Positions 24,265-33,325 are shown, counted from the stretch's first letter. The stretch is 34,276 nucleotides of DNA from Thermoplasmata archaeon (GCA_030037735.1 JASHQC010000078.1:1-34276), one strand, 5' to 3'. Notes: generated from the letters alone by a model not told the origin. Numbers and translations: made by a program.

Positions 24265-25608
24265 CTAGGTCGTCCGGGAGCGGGACGAGACCCGCGTCGC
24301 GGTGCCCGACACATCGGCCTTGGGGCGGTTCGCTTCCGGTTTGAGGAATTGCTCGGCCTCGGTCGACCCTTCCATGGCGAGGGTTGTCGTGAGGCCTCCC
24401 GAGAGCACCTGCGCCACCTCGTCGAAGTAGCCCGTGCCCACGAACGTTTGGTGCGTCACGGCCCGGTATCCTTCGGTCTCGGCGGCGAACTCCTCCTTCT
24501 GGAGCTCGGAATAGGCCAGCATGCCGCTCTCGGAGTACGCCCGCGCCAGCCGGAACATCGAGAGATTGAGGGCGTGGAATCCGGCCAGGGTCACGAACTG
24601 GAAGGCGTAGCCGAGCTGCCCCAGCTTCTCCTGGAATCGGGCGATCGCCTCGGGGGAGAGCTTCTTCTTCCAATTGAACGACGGAGAGCAGTTGTAGGCC
24701 ATCAGCTTCGCCGGGAACTTCGCGTGGATCGCCGCGGCGAACTTCTCCGCCTCGTCCATGTCGGGGCCGGCGGTCTCGAACCAGATGAGGTCGGAGTACG
24801 GGGCGTAGGACACGCCTCGGGCGATGGCCGCTTCGAGCCCACCCCGCATCTCGAAGAACCCCTCGGGCGTTCGACGCCCGGTGAGGAACTCGGTGTCCCG
24901 GGGGTCGACGTCGCTGGTGATGAGCTTCGCCGATAGCGCGTCGGTCCGGGCGATGATCACGGTCGGAACATCCAGGATGTCGGCCGCGAGTCGGGCCGCC
25001 CAGAGCTTCTGGTTGAACTCCCGCGTTGGGACGAGAACCTTGCCCCCCATATGGCCGCACTTCTTGACCGAGGCGAGTTGGTCCTCGAGGTGGAGGCCGG
25101 CGGCGCCGGCCTCGATGAGCGCCTTCGTCAGCTCGAAGACGTTGAGGGTTCCCCCGAACCCGGCTTCGGCATCGGCGACGATCGGAGCGAACCAGTACAC
25201 GTTCCCGGTCCCGGACGCGTGCTGCTTCTCGTCCTCGCGCCGCAAGGCATTGTTCATCCGACGGACGAGGTTGGGCATGCTGTCGGCGGGGTAGAGACTC
25301 TGGTCCGGGTAGGTCTGTCCCGCGTCGTTTGCATCGGCGGCCACCTGCCAGCCGGAGGCATAAATGGCCAGGAGTCCGGCTTGGACCATCTGGACGGCCT
25401 GCGTGCCGGTCATCGCTCCAAGGGCCGGCACGTACGGCTCCGAGTGGAGCAGCTGCCAGAGGCGGCGCGCGCCCAGGGAGGCGAGCGTGTGGGCGATCGG
25501 AATCGATCCGCGGAGTCGATTGACGGCTTCGGGAGCGTACGGCCTCGAGATCCCGTCCCAGCGTTCGTCCTGTTTCCAGACCGGCCCAAACTCTCCTGCT
25601 TCCTTCAT
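24265..25608 (-). CDS. aceA: isocitrate lyase
   Basis: 447 aa; splits isocitrate to glyoxylate and succinate in the glyoxylate shunt. The catalytic loop [14 protein letters not shown] is intact (Cys as the general acid), preceded by HLEDQ, with [11 protein letters not shown] upstream and NCSPSFNW downstream, all diagnostic of AceA rather than methylisocitrate lyase. I choose ATG 25608 because it overlaps the malate synthase stop as ATGA and begins [19 protein letters not shown], like other AceA N-termini. The C-terminal tail is Ser/Arg-rich. Second gene of an aceB-aceA operon. Confidence 0.96.
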   Translation of the reverse strand: MKEAGEFGPVWKQDERWDGISRPYAPEAVNRLRGSIPIAHTLASLGARRLWQLLHSEPYVPALGAMTGTQAVQMVQAGLLAIYASGWQVAADANDAGQTYPDQSLYPADSMPNLVRRMNNALRREDEKQHASGTGNVYWFAPIVADAEAGFGGTLNVFELTKALIEAGAAGLHLEDQLASVKKCGHMGGKVLVPTREFNQKLWAARLAADILDVPTVIIARTDALSAKLITSDVDPRDTEFLTGRRTPEGFFEMRGGLEAAIARGVSYAPYSDLIWFETAGPDMDEAEKFAAAIHAKFPAKLMAYNCSPSFNWKKKLSPEAIARFQEKLGQLGYAFQFVTLAGFHALNLSMFRLARAYSESGMLAYSELQKEEFAAETEGYRAVTHQTFVGTGYFDEVAQVLSGGLTTTLAMEGSTEAEQFLKPEANRPKADVSGTATRVSSRSRTT

Positions 25609-27275
25609 TCGTTGACCCACGCCGCGGCGTCGAGTTCCCGATAAGCCCGTAGGATAAGAAACTCGGTGTAGGCCGAACTCGTCACGACCTCGTCGAGTAT
25701 CGCGGCGGCCCGATGCAGGGGATCCGCCAACGGGGTTCCTCCTCCCTGCTCCACCGACAGTAGCGTCGCTTCGTCCTCGAGGACGGACCGGAACATCGAG
25801 GCGTCGATGGCACGCCCGTCCGCGCGGCGCACCCGATGGCGGACCCACTGCCAGAGCAGGGAACGAGCGATCTCGACGGTGGCGGCATCCTCCATCTTGT
25901 TGTCGATCGGCACGCATCCGATTCCGCGCAACCACGCCTCCAGGTACCGAAGAGCGACCCGGACGTTCGTCCGGAACCCTTCTGCGGTAACCGGCCCTTG
26001 CGGCACGGCCAAGAGTTCCGCGGCGGTCACAATACGAGGCTCGCGAGGGATGTCAATCTGATTGGGTTCCGGCATCTGCCGATCGAACACGGCTTGGGCC
26101 ACGGGCACGAGACCGGGGTGCGCTACCCACGTCCCATCGTGGCCGGCCTGGACCTCGCGTTCCTTATCGGCAATCACTTCGGCAAAGGCGCGGGCATTGG
26201 CGGTGGGGTCGTCCCGTACCGGGATGTAGGCCGCCATGCCGCCGATGGCGTGTGCGCCCCGCCGGTGGCAGGTCTGAATGAGGAGCTCCGAGTAGGCTCG
26301 AAGGAACGGGGCCGTCATCTGTAACTGGGCACGGTCCGGAAAAATCACGTGAGGATCGTCCCGGAACTGCTTGATAAAGCTGAAGAGATAGTCCCATCGG
26401 CCGCAGTTCAGGCCCGCCGAGTGCTCGCGCAGCTCCCACAAGATCTCGTCCATCTGAAACACCGCCGGGAGCGTCTCCACGAGCACCGTTGCCCGGATGC
26501 TACCGCTCGGAAGACCCAGCGCCTCTTGCGCGAACCGGAAGACATCGTTCCAGAGCCGGGCTTCGTGGTGGTGTTCCAGCTTCGGGAGATAGAAGTACGG
26601 TCCGGTTCCCCGCCGACGCAATTCATGGGCGTTATGAAAGAAGAATAGCCCGAAGTCAAACAGGCTCGCCGAAATCGGCTGGCCGTTCAGGGTCACGTGC
26701 CGCTCGACGAGGTGGAGTCCTCTCGGCCGAACCATGAGAGTGGCAGTCCGGTCGTTGAGCGAGTACCGCCGCCCATCGGGTGCCTGATAGAGGATCCGGC
26801 GGCGGACGGCGTCCATCAGGTTGGCCTGCCCGACGATGGTTCCTCCCCAGGTGGGGGAGTGAGCGTCCTCGAAGTCGGCCATGTACACGCGGGCGCCGGA
26901 GTTGAGGGCGTTGATGATCATCTTGCGGTCGACCGGTCCGGTGATCTCCACTCGCCGGTCTCGCAGGTCTTCCGGTGGGGAGGGGACCCTCCAATCGCCC
27001 TCGCGGATGGCTCGGGATGAGGGAAGAAAATCCGGACCGGTCCCCTTCCGTATTCGCGCATGGAACCCAGACCTCGCCCGCAGCAGGGATCGACGCCGGC
27101 GATCGAATCGCAGAGCGAGCGACGCGACGAATCGCAAGGCCTCTTCGGTCAGCACGACCTCGAACGGATGGGGAACAGGTGCGTTGACCGTCAGGCGAGA
27201 TCTTCCCGCCCTTTTACCGGCGGTCCCGGACACCGGAATCGATATGCTCACCGCCGGCGATTCGTTCGAGTTCAT
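25605..27275 (-). CDS. aceB: malate synthase A
   Basis: About 556 aa; condenses glyoxylate with acetyl-CoA to malate. It follows the bacterial/plant form A throughout: [71 protein letters not shown] and [17 protein letters not shown]. The catalytic Arg (in VRPRGLHL) and Asp (in NKMEDAA) are present. The start is uncertain; ATG 27275 gives about 35 residues before the conserved TEEALRFV block, similar to E. coli AceB. A longer frame to 27398 is unlikely. It precedes aceA with a 4-bp overlap. Confidence 0.94.
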   Translation of the reverse strand: MNSNESPAVSISIPVSGTAGKRAGRSRLTVNAPVPHPFEVVLTEEALRFVASLALRFDRRRRSLLRARSGFHARIRKGTGPDFLPSSRAIREGDWRVPSPPEDLRDRRVEITGPVDRKMIINALNSGARVYMADFEDAHSPTWGGTIVGQANLMDAVRRRILYQAPDGRRYSLNDRTATLMVRPRGLHLVERHVTLNGQPISASLFDFGLFFFHNAHELRRRGTGPYFYLPKLEHHHEARLWNDVFRFAQEALGLPSGSIRATVLVETLPAVFQMDEILWELREHSAGLNCGRWDYLFSFIKQFRDDPHVIFPDRAQLQMTAPFLRAYSELLIQTCHRRGAHAIGGMAAYIPVRDDPTANARAFAEVIADKEREVQAGHDGTWVAHPGLVPVAQAVFDRQMPEPNQIDIPREPRIVTAAELLAVPQGPVTAEGFRTNVRVALRYLEAWLRGIGCVPIDNKMEDAATVEIARSLLWQWVRHRVRRADGRAIDASMFRSVLEDEATLLSVEQGGGTPLADPLHRAAAILDEVVTSSAYTEFLILRAYRELDAAAWVNE

Positions 27276-27382
27276 GCGGTGCGCGGACCGGGACTTCGAA
27301 TCACCGACCAAGCCCAGAGCGCTCCCCGCCCATGGATTCAGCGCGCATTGGGGAAAATCGCATCCGGGTCGCGCAGATAAAG

Positions 27383-27428
27383 GAGGGTTCGAACCCACGT
27401 GACACTCGCGATCCTGAGTTCAACCCTC
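27383..27428. repeat. imperfect inverted repeat in the aceB / MBL divergent spacer
   Basis: GAGGGTTCGAAC and GTTCAACCCTC are complementary except for one unpaired base and are separated by 23 nt. The arms resemble tRNA T-loop sequence, but no cloverleaf can be built. A divergent operator or RNA hairpin is possible. Confidence 0.35.
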
Positions 27429-27508
27429 GGGCGGTCCTATGACCCCCTCCGAATCCGGGAACCGTCTTGCCGGCATTCTCCATCGGGCGGGTCGATCGAG
27501 GTGGGATC

Positions 27509-28459
27509 GTGAGCGCCCCAGCGGTCGATGTCGACTTCACTTCACGGGCCCCGACCTCGGGGGATCTGAATGTGGCATGGGTGCATGGTTCACCGACCCC
27601 CCGGCATCGCACAGATCCTCCGATTCAGGTGCACGCGTACGACCCGCACACGTACATTCTCCGGGAGAGTAAGGATGTCTCGTTCGAAGCTCCGTTCCTC
27701 TACTTGTTCCTGGGGAACCACCGGGCGCTCCTTCTCGACACCGGGGCAACGGCCGACCCCCATCGCTTCCCCCTGCGCCGAACCATAGACCAGTTGATAC
27801 ACAGCTGGCTCGATGAGCATCCGCGCCCGGTGCACGAGCTCGTGGTGGCCCACACGCATTCGCACACCGATCACACCGCCGGCGATGCCCAGTTTTCCGA
27901 CCGACCGGACACCCGAATCGTCGGAAGGACCCCGGAGGCGGTGCGGGAGTTTTTTGGACTGTCGGCCGGACCCGACGCGGTCGCGCGATTCGACCTGGGG
28001 ACCCGAGAACTCGAGTTGTTTGCGATACCAGGCCATCACCCGGCGTCCATCGCAATCTATGACCCTTGGACCGGGTTCCTGCTGACCGGGGACACCGTCT
28101 GTCCCGGGCGGCTCTACGTGTTTGACATGACGGCGTTTCTCGCGAGCATCGACCGGCTCGTCCGGTTCACCCAAAGCCGGCGTGTGACGCACGTCATGGG
28201 GGGCCACGTCGAGATGACCCAAGTGCCCGGGCGGGACTATCCGGTGGGTGCGAAGTATCAGCCCAGAGAACGACCGCTTCCGATGTCACCGGAGCGCCTT
28301 CCGGCCATTCAGTCGGCAGCCATCTCGGTGGCGAATCGGCCGGGAGCGTACGCTTTCGATGATTTCATGATCTTCAATGGACCGTGCACAGGAGCCATTT
28401 TGCGCCAGGTGATAGGAGGAAAAGTGTGGAATCTTCGCTACCGCCTCGGCCGGCTGTAG
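27509..28459 (+). CDS. metallo-beta-lactamase-fold hydrolase
   Basis: About 316 aa. The metal motif HTHSHTDH at nt 27851-27874 is the HxHxDH site; further ligands are expected at the conserved histidine in PGHHPASIAIYD and the aspartate in LLTGDTVCPGR, and the final one in MGGHVEM. This is glyoxalase II/PhnP-like, and the enzyme probably hydrolyses a thioester, ester or phosphodiester bond. The start is uncertain: GTG 27509 has GAGGTGG upstream; TTG 27467 is an alternative. It is followed closely by a truncated VOC gene. The substrate is unknown. Confidence 0.85.
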   Translation: MSAPAVDVDFTSRAPTSGDLNVAWVHGSPTPRHRTDPPIQVHAYDPHTYILRESKDVSFEAPFLYLFLGNHRALLLDTGATADPHRFPLRRTIDQLIHSWLDEHPRPVHELVVAHTHSHTDHTAGDAQFSDRPDTRIVGRTPEAVREFFGLSAGPDAVARFDLGTRELELFAIPGHHPASIAIYDPWTGFLLTGDTVCPGRLYVFDMTAFLASIDRLVRFTQSRRVTHVMGGHVEMTQVPGRDYPVGAKYQPRERPLPMSPERLPAIQSAAISVANRPGAYAFDDFMIFNGPCTGAILRQVIGGKVWNLRYRLGRL

Positions 28460-28468
28460 CGAGGTGGT

Positions 28469-28612
28469 TCATTCAGTGCACTGCCCGAAAGCAAAACCGC
28501 GCTTGTCGATGACGGCGAAGGGATTCCCGTTGGGGTCCGCGAGGGTCACGACGTCCCGACCCTCTTGCGCCGGCTGCGTCATCGTGGCTTCCGCTCCCGG
28601 GAGACGTGGAAT
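28469..28612 (-). pseudogene. truncated VOC/glyoxalase-family gene, C-terminal fragment
   Basis: Translating the minus strand gives GAEATMTQPAQEGRDVVTL followed by ADPNGNPFAVIDKRGFAFG and a stop at 28469. This is the C-terminal beta strand of a VOC (glyoxalase/bleomycin-resistance) domain; DPxGNPF is its hallmark, and the last metal-site glutamate position is replaced by Asp in VID. An in-frame stop at 28613-28615 precedes it, and the N-terminal half is missing, exactly where the transposase remnant begins. A gene broken by insertion is the simplest explanation. Confidence 0.75.
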
Positions 28613-28615
28613 TCA

Positions 28616-29007
28616 CAGAGCTCCTCCCGTGGCGCGGGAACCCACCAGCAGGTCGACATTGCGGGCGATCACTTGCCCGCCTGCCTCTCTCCGTTGCATC
28701 ACCGCGCACCGGCTCGCAGGAACGGTCCCTGGTGCTGTTGGATCGCCAAGAACGCTCCCTTGACATTGGCTCGAAATCGGTGCGTTTCCTGGAACACCTG
28801 GGGATGATGTCGCTACCGGAGGATCATCCGGCGCCAGACGGGATGGCCTCTCGAGCGAGCGGTCCGCCGGAACTTGGGAGGGAAGAACGGCTTGCCCTCT
28901 CGCTCCGCCACATAGGTGACGGCCCGTCGGCCGGCGTAGGCCGCCTCGCCGAGGATGGGTCTTCCGCCGCGCCATCGGCGGAACGGAACATGTCTACGTA
29001 CGCCCAT
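28616..29007 (-). pseudogene. decayed DDE transposase remnant
   Basis: One minus-strand frame reads GEAAYAGRRAVTYVAEREG, then KPFFPPKFRRTARSRGHPVW, an in-frame TAG (28813-28815), then HHPQVFQETHRFRANVKGAF and QHQGPFLRAGAR. A neighbouring frame then continues with GGQVIARNVDLLV. This order (AYxSRxN..., PFxPPK...RSRGxPxWRRM, YHxRSxxExxFSxxKR, NExLxKVxAxNLxxL) is that of DDE transposases in archaeal IS4/IS5-like elements. The stop and the frameshift show it is dead. It lies within and 5' of the truncated VOC gene; terminal inverted repeats were not identified. Confidence 0.7.
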
Positions 29008-29178
29008 GCCGGAAGGAGTCCCGATCGTGGGGGAGAGTCTCTCGCTGACCAGCGGATGGCCCCGTCGAAACGAAGACCCCCGGAATCATCCCCACGCCCG
29101 GGACCGCGACGCACGGAAAGACTTATTCTAGCCCGACATCAAGGACGTCCTTCTGTTGGACGGCTGAGGGGCGAATCG

Positions 29179-29919
29179 ATGCGAATCCATTTTCTTGGTA
29201 CGGGAGCCGGTAACTTTCGCGGAAGCCGGCGACAGCCAAGCTCGGCCCTGCTGGAAGAGCTCCTCCTCGATTGCGGGGCGGGCGCCACGGGGAAGCTCCA
29301 CGATCTGGGCCGTTTCGGTCAGGTCGACGCCGTTCTCATCTCGCATCTCCACTCGGACCACGTCGCCGGTCTGTTCGATTTCCTCCTCCACACCTTAATC
29401 ACGGGTCGCAAGCGCCCCCTGGTCCTCATCTCCCCCCCTGGGTTGCGCGGGGTGCTGCGCGCCGTGTTCGAGGTCAAGGGCACGGTCATCGATCCCTCCC
29501 ACCTTTACGATCTCCGTATCATGGAAGGGGATCAGATCGAGACCACGATCGGCCGATGGAAGGTCCGGTCTGTCCCGATGGACCACACGATCCTCGACCT
29601 AGGGTACCTTCTGTCCGCGGATGGGGTGACAGTGTTCTACACCGGCGACACCCGGGAGCCCTCGCCGGCCCGGACCTTGCGAACCGACTACCTGATCCAC
29701 GAGGCCACGTACCCCGACCGGTTCGCCGGTCTCGCCAAGGACTATGGTCACAGCACCGCCACCCAGGCGGCGAAGACGGCCGGTGCCATGCATGCGCGCC
29801 GCCTCCTGATCAATCACATTGGCGACCAACCGGACGCTGAGGTGGACATCGCGCGAGAGGCGAAGCACGTCTTTGCAGATACAACTGTGACCGAGGATCG
29901 CTTGAACCTAGATCTGTAA
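29179..29919 (+). CDS. RNase Z-like metallo-beta-lactamase protein
   Basis: About 246 aa. Starts MRIHFLGTGAGNFRGSRRQ, typical of the ElaC/RNase Z and PhnP-like group; the metal motif HLHSDH is at residues 56-61, later ligands at the Asp in FYTGDTRE, HEATY, and the final His in LLINHIGDQP, which resembles the RNase Z HFS motif. It could be tRNA 3'-endonuclease or a phosphodiesterase; it lacks a clearly visible RNase Z flexible arm. I use ATG 29179; the frame extends far upstream, but that part is low complexity and overlaps the transposase remnant. A TATA-like CTTATTCTA lies near 29122. Confidence 0.85.
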   Translation: MRIHFLGTGAGNFRGSRRQPSSALLEELLLDCGAGATGKLHDLGRFGQVDAVLISHLHSDHVAGLFDFLLHTLITGRKRPLVLISPPGLRGVLRAVFEVKGTVIDPSHLYDLRIMEGDQIETTIGRWKVRSVPMDHTILDLGYLLSADGVTVFYTGDTREPSPARTLRTDYLIHEATYPDRFAGLAKDYGHSTATQAAKTAGAMHARRLLINHIGDQPDAEVDIAREAKHVFADTTVTEDRLNLDL

Positions 29920-29978
29920 CGGGCGCCCGGTTCCTCTCCCCGGGCCCGGACGGTGCCAGTCAGGCTCGCATGACCTAC

Positions 29979-29986
29979 GTATTAAT
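29979..29986 (+). promoter_or_regulatory. TATA-like box for cNMP-domain gene 2
   Basis: GTATTAAT is centred about 28 nt before the GTG at 30011, giving a leaderless transcript. It supports that GTG as the start. Confidence 0.55.
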
Positions 29987-30010
29987 CCTTGAATCTCATT
30001 CGCGGGGGTT

Positions 30011-30451
30011 GTGTCCAGACCTGTCACCTTCCCCACCGCTGAGTTGGCGAAACGGCTGAAGAGCGTTTCGATTTTGGGTGCCCTTTCCCCGGCGCAGCTG
30101 AAGAGCCTCGCGAAATGGGCGTCGGTACTCGAGTTTGACGCCGGAGAGACCGTCGTCCGACGGGGCGACAAGGGGGACTCTCTCTACCTGATCCTTGACG
30201 GATCGGCGGACGTACGTCGAGGGAGCCGCCGTCTCGCCCAGCTCGGGAGGGGTCAGTTCTTCGGAGAGATGTCACTCTTCGACCATCAGCCCCGATCCGC
30301 CGATGTCGTGACCCGCACACCGTCCAAGTTGGCCGTCCTCCAGAACTGGGAGTTCTGGGGGTTTGCGGCGGGACAGCCCCAGGTTGTCCTGCGCATTCTG
30401 GAGGAAATGAGCCGCAGGCTCCGAGCCGCCAACAATGCGCTGGCCGCCTGA
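30011..30451 (+). CDS. stand-alone cyclic-nucleotide-binding-domain protein (copy 2)
   Basis: 146 aa, paralogous to the protein at 23182. Shared features: DAGETVVRRGDKGDSLYLIL, the phosphate-binding cassette GQFFGEMSLFDHQPRSADV with Glu86, Arg95 and Ser96, and WEFWG at 113-117 where copy 1 has WDFWG. No HTH or effector domain. GTG start is supported by a TATA-like box at 29979. The C-terminal helix (LRILEEMSRRLRAANNAL) resembles the dimerisation helix of CRP-family proteins, so dimers are plausible. Its partner is unknown; it lies 103 bp before the AsnC-like regulator. Confidence 0.88.
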   Translation: MSRPVTFPTAELAKRLKSVSILGALSPAQLKSLAKWASVLEFDAGETVVRRGDKGDSLYLILDGSADVRRGSRRLAQLGRGQFFGEMSLFDHQPRSADVVTRTPSKLAVLQNWEFWGFAAGQPQVVLRILEEMSRRLRAANNALAA

Positions 30452-30553
30452 AGGCACCGCGGAATTCTCCCTCGGAAACGGTTCCTGCTTCGTCTTCATG
30501 GGTTCCCCAAACCGCCATTAGGGAACCTCCCCTCCCCCCGAACCAACCGGCAT

Positions 30554-31513
30554 ATGGACCCTCTGGACTTCAGCGTCTATCGGTTCCTTTCCCCGGAGGG
30601 AGCGGCCCGATTCTGGGCCGGCCGCCGATGCCTCGATCCGCGGGTAACTCCCCGGGAGATCGCCGAACGAGTCGGCATCAGTGAAACGGCCGTACGCACC
30701 CGGTTACAGCATCTCGCGGAGCGGGGTTTCCTGCGGGACAAGGCGGTCGTACCGAACCCCTCCCTCTTTGGCAAACGGGTCTTCGTGGCCGACCTCCTGG
30801 TCAAGCAGTCGGCCGAGGTCGATCGGATTCTACGCGACCTCACATTGCTCGACGGCGTCGTGTTCACCCGGGACCTGATGGACGAGGACGAACGAAAGAT
30901 CCAGGTATACTTCGTCTCCGAGACGGAGGCCTCCGCGGAGCGATTCGCTAATCTTCTGGGCCGTATCTCGCCGGAGCGCGCTGCGGTCGTTGCTCGTCCG
31001 TACTATATCCCCGAATGCGATGGCCGGCTCTCCCCTCTGGACTGGCGCGTATTTCTCAGCGTGTGGCGCCATCCCGACTCGACCCTAGCCCAAATCGCGG
31101 AGGACGTGGGGGTTTCTGTCAAAACCGCGGGCCGGAGTTACCACCGTTTGATAGATACTCGCGCCTGCTGGTGGACGCACGGACCGGAGTCCGAAGAATT
31201 TCCGTTAGCGCTGGTCCGGGCCGATCTTCGGACGCCGAAGGCGGTGGAATCCATTCAGGGGTGGATCGATCGAGAAGCGCCCGCCTGGATGCCGGTCGCG
31301 AGCGATGGCTTTGGAAGTGATCCGCGAAGCGTCGCCACCACGATAGTCGGCCTCGTACCTGCCGATCTGCCCACGGTGCTGGAACGATTTCTCCGGAAAC
31401 TGGCTGCCCGAGAAGGCGTCGTCGGAGTCAGAAGGACCTTCTCGCTCGGATCGGTAATCTCCACGGCGTGGTTCGCGGACCGCGCGCTAGCGCTGACTCA
31501 TCGACCCGTTTGA
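30554..31513 (+). CDS. Lrp/AsnC-like regulator with two helix-turn-helix units
   Basis: 319 aa. HTH 1 at about 31-60 (VTPREIAERVGISETAVRTR followed by LQHLAERGFL), then a roughly 80-residue ACT-like beta-alpha domain; HTH 2 at about 160-190 (STLAQIAEDVGVSVKTAGRS), then a second ACT-like region. This duplicated arrangement is typical of archaeal, especially Thermoplasmata, AsnC-type transcription regulators, in which the ligand domain senses amino acids or related metabolites. Start ATG 30554 follows a pyrimidine-rich run. The regulon is unknown; its neighbour is the second cNMP-domain protein. Confidence 0.85.
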   Translation: MDPLDFSVYRFLSPEGAARFWAGRRCLDPRVTPREIAERVGISETAVRTRLQHLAERGFLRDKAVVPNPSLFGKRVFVADLLVKQSAEVDRILRDLTLLDGVVFTRDLMDEDERKIQVYFVSETEASAERFANLLGRISPERAAVVARPYYIPECDGRLSPLDWRVFLSVWRHPDSTLAQIAEDVGVSVKTAGRSYHRLIDTRACWWTHGPESEEFPLALVRADLRTPKAVESIQGWIDREAPAWMPVASDGFGSDPRSVATTIVGLVPADLPTVLERFLRKLAAREGVVGVRRTFSLGSVISTAWFADRALALTHRPV

Positions 31514-31575
31514 GGAGCCGCTCGTCCCGGGCGGGGTCCATTCCGCGGCCGGACGGTTCCGAGTGCCGGCAATGC

Positions 31576-32145
31576 TCAGCCGATGGTCACCTTTGCTGCC
31601 GCCAGCCGTTCCGCGGCGATCTTCTCCATTGCGGGCCGCACGGCCTCAATCCGCACGGTTCCAATCTTCAGGGCGCCTGGCTGGGCCATCCCGAGGTTCC
31701 GCATCGAAATCTGTCTCATCGCGAGATCGGCCGAGCCGATCTTGCGGACAGCGCTCCGAGCGAAGCCGAAACGGGCCACGGCATCCTTCATAATCGCCAC
31801 CTTCTCGATGGCGGCTTTCCTCACGGCCTCCCGCAGGGCGGCAAGCTGGGACGTCCCCATCCGCTCGAACGAGATACTGCGGACGCCGCGCTTGGCCACA
31901 ATCGCCCTGAGCATGTCCGCCTTCACCGCTGCGAGCCGCTCCATCGCGATCCTCGAGGAAGCGATCGCGTGCACGGCGCTCACCTTGAGCAAGGCCATGC
32001 TGGGTCCAAAGGCCCTAATCGCGATCCGGGATACCCCAGCGGCATCCCTCAGCGCTGCCATCGCCTGAATCGCCGCTGCCCCACGGGCTGCGGCGACCGC
32101 TGCTGCCCGTGCGGCCACTTCCAGTTCAGCCGGACCCATCAACAT
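31576..32145 (-). CDS. basic alanine-rich helical protein, function unknown
   Basis: 189 aa, almost entirely predicted helix, rich in Ala, Met, Arg and Lys with clear net positive charge. It shows loosely repeated units of about 33-37 residues, for example VRSISFERMGTSQLAALREA and FARSAVRKIGSADLAMRQIS. No family is recognised; a coiled-coil or nucleoid-like DNA-binding role is conceivable. ATG 32145 follows GGGGGAT at a suitable distance. The opposing plus-strand frame (31583-32068) mirrors it and looks less natural. It could also be a remnant of a larger protein. Confidence 0.5.
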   Translation of the reverse strand: MLMGPAELEVAARAAAVAAARGAAAIQAMAALRDAAGVSRIAIRAFGPSMALLKVSAVHAIASSRIAMERLAAVKADMLRAIVAKRGVRSISFERMGTSQLAALREAVRKAAIEKVAIMKDAVARFGFARSAVRKIGSADLAMRQISMRNLGMAQPGALKIGTVRIEAVRPAMEKIAAERLAAAKVTIG

Positions 32146-32277
32146 ACTGCATCCCCCGGCGGTATCTCCGCCACGTCGACCAAGACGTCCGACTTCTTAA
32201 CCGTGCCTCGCTCTCGCCGACAAAGTGGGGAATCGGGAGGAGCGGAACTACCTGTTTCTAGGCGCGTGGCGCGAGAA

Positions 32278-32616
32278 TCAGAAGCAGGGCTGGTCATGGG
32301 AAAGTAGGTCGGCTCCCTGGTCGGCCTGCATCGGCAACCCGGGTCGCGCACCAACCTTGGAAAGGAATTCGGCTGCCTGGTCCGTGATCAAGCCGGCTCG
32401 CTTCGAGCCCCCGGAGGTTCGGTGGGCCGCGATCAGGCTTAGCAGCGTTTGAGCCCATTCGTACTGCCCCCCCAGTCGTTTCCAGAGATCAGCCGCCTCT
32501 TGGAACGAGGAGATCGCTGCCGCGGCATCGCCGCGGTGAAGCTGCATCCAGCCTTCTGCACGCAAACGGAAGGCGGACCCCGGGTCCTGCCCGAAGGCTT
32601 GGGCAAACTCCCTCAA
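32278..32616 (-). pseudogene. TPR-protein C-terminal fragment
   Basis: 112 aa from a TTG, with an open frame back to a TAG near 32648 that leaves no start or N-terminal domain. FRLRAEGWMQLHRGDAAAAI followed by SSFQEAADLWKRLG is a tetratricopeptide pair (A at position 8, G/A, LW, A), and YEWAQTLLSLIAAH a following helix, as in C-terminal TPRs of large AAA/adenylate-cyclase-type regulators. The frame is cut at the downstream end of the vapC gene, suggesting deletion of most of the gene. Possible alternatives: a short TPR adaptor. Confidence 0.55.
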
Positions 32617-32661
32617 CTCTCCGAGGCGTAGGGCGGCTCCCGGACCTCGCGTTGGACCCTA

Positions 32662-33078
32662 CTACGCCCAGCCGGCCGGTAGCACCTCGAATCCAGCTTC
32701 GAGGAAGTTGTGGTCGAGAGTGAATGCGCGGGTCACTCCCGCCTCGCGCATGGTAACGAAGCTTGAACAATCCGTGAAGCTCCATCGTTTGTCCGCATGG
32801 GCCAGCATCAGGTTGAGGCTGGCTTCGAACGTCGTGTCGCTCACCCGCACGCGACGTACGGTCGGGCTCGCACGCAGAAGATCCACGAAACGGCGAACCG
32901 GTGCCATCCCCCACCGTAGCCTCAGGAGCGTGAACGTTTCGTCTAGCACGTAGTCCGTCGTGATGGGAGCTCCGAACCGGCCTTTTGCGACTTCCGCGAA
33001 GAACTCCTCTGCATCCGGGCGATGAACGTCCTTCTCCGAGAGAAGGGCGTACCAGGCCGAGGTGTCCACGAAAATCAT
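32662..33078 (-). CDS. vapC: PIN-domain toxin VapC
   Basis: 138 aa ribonuclease toxin. The PIN acidic residues are present: Asp5 (FVDTSAWY), Glu47 (LDET), Asp103 (FTDCSS) and Asp122 (TLDHNF), which together bind Mg2+/Mn2+. VapC enzymes cut tRNA or rRNA loops. ATG 33078 overlaps the vapB stop by 4 bp (ATGA), so the pair is translationally coupled. Length and motifs are normal and no damage is seen, so the toxin should be active. Confidence 0.94.
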   Translation of the reverse strand: MIFVDTSAWYALLSEKDVHRPDAEEFFAEVAKGRFGAPITTDYVLDETFTLLRLRWGMAPVRRFVDLLRASPTVRRVRVSDTTFEASLNLMLAHADKRWSFTDCSSFVTMREAGVTRAFTLDHNFLEAGFEVLPAGWA

Positions 33079-33314
33079 GGCGAAGCTCGGTAGAGGAGCT
33101 CGTCGACTCGCTCGGAGGTCCGGTCGCGACCCCGACGTAGCCCCCGGGGCGCCAACTCGCGGAAGATCGGCTCCCCCGCGTTCACCGCGTCCGTGAGCAC
33201 ATGGGCCCGGATCGCTTCCCGGACCACCTCCTGGATGGGACGATGTTCGGCCCTTGCACGCTTTCGCAGGAGCTCGTACTCGAGCTCCGGCAAACGGGTC
33301 TGGACGACCGTCAT
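33075..33314 (-). CDS. vapB: VapB antitoxin (ribbon-helix-helix type)
   Basis: 79 aa. The N-terminal MTVVQTRLPELEYELLRKRA is the beta strand and first helix of a ribbon-helix-helix DNA-binding domain, and HRPIQEVVREAIRAHVL the second helix. The basic C-terminal half (RGLRRGRDRTSERVDELLYR) is the expected toxin-binding tail. It represses its own promoter in known systems. TATA and a palindrome lie immediately upstream (33326-33346). The start ATG 33314 is about 6 nt from the inferred transcription start. Confidence 0.9.
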   Translation of the reverse strand: MTVVQTRLPELEYELLRKRARAEHRPIQEVVREAIRAHVLTDAVNAGEPIFRELAPRGLRRGRDRTSERVDELLYRASP

Positions 33315-33325
33315 GTATCAGAATA

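Noticed and set aside
27381-27434. tRNA-like T-arm in the aceB/MBL spacer
   Set aside because: CTGAG-TTCAACC-CTCGG pairs, but no 5' acceptor, D-arm or anticodon arm can be matched at normal spacing; better seen as an inverted repeat.
28606-29178. N-terminal extension of the RNase Z-like protein
   Set aside because: Low-complexity residues over the transposase remnant; the family fold begins at MRIHFLGTG.
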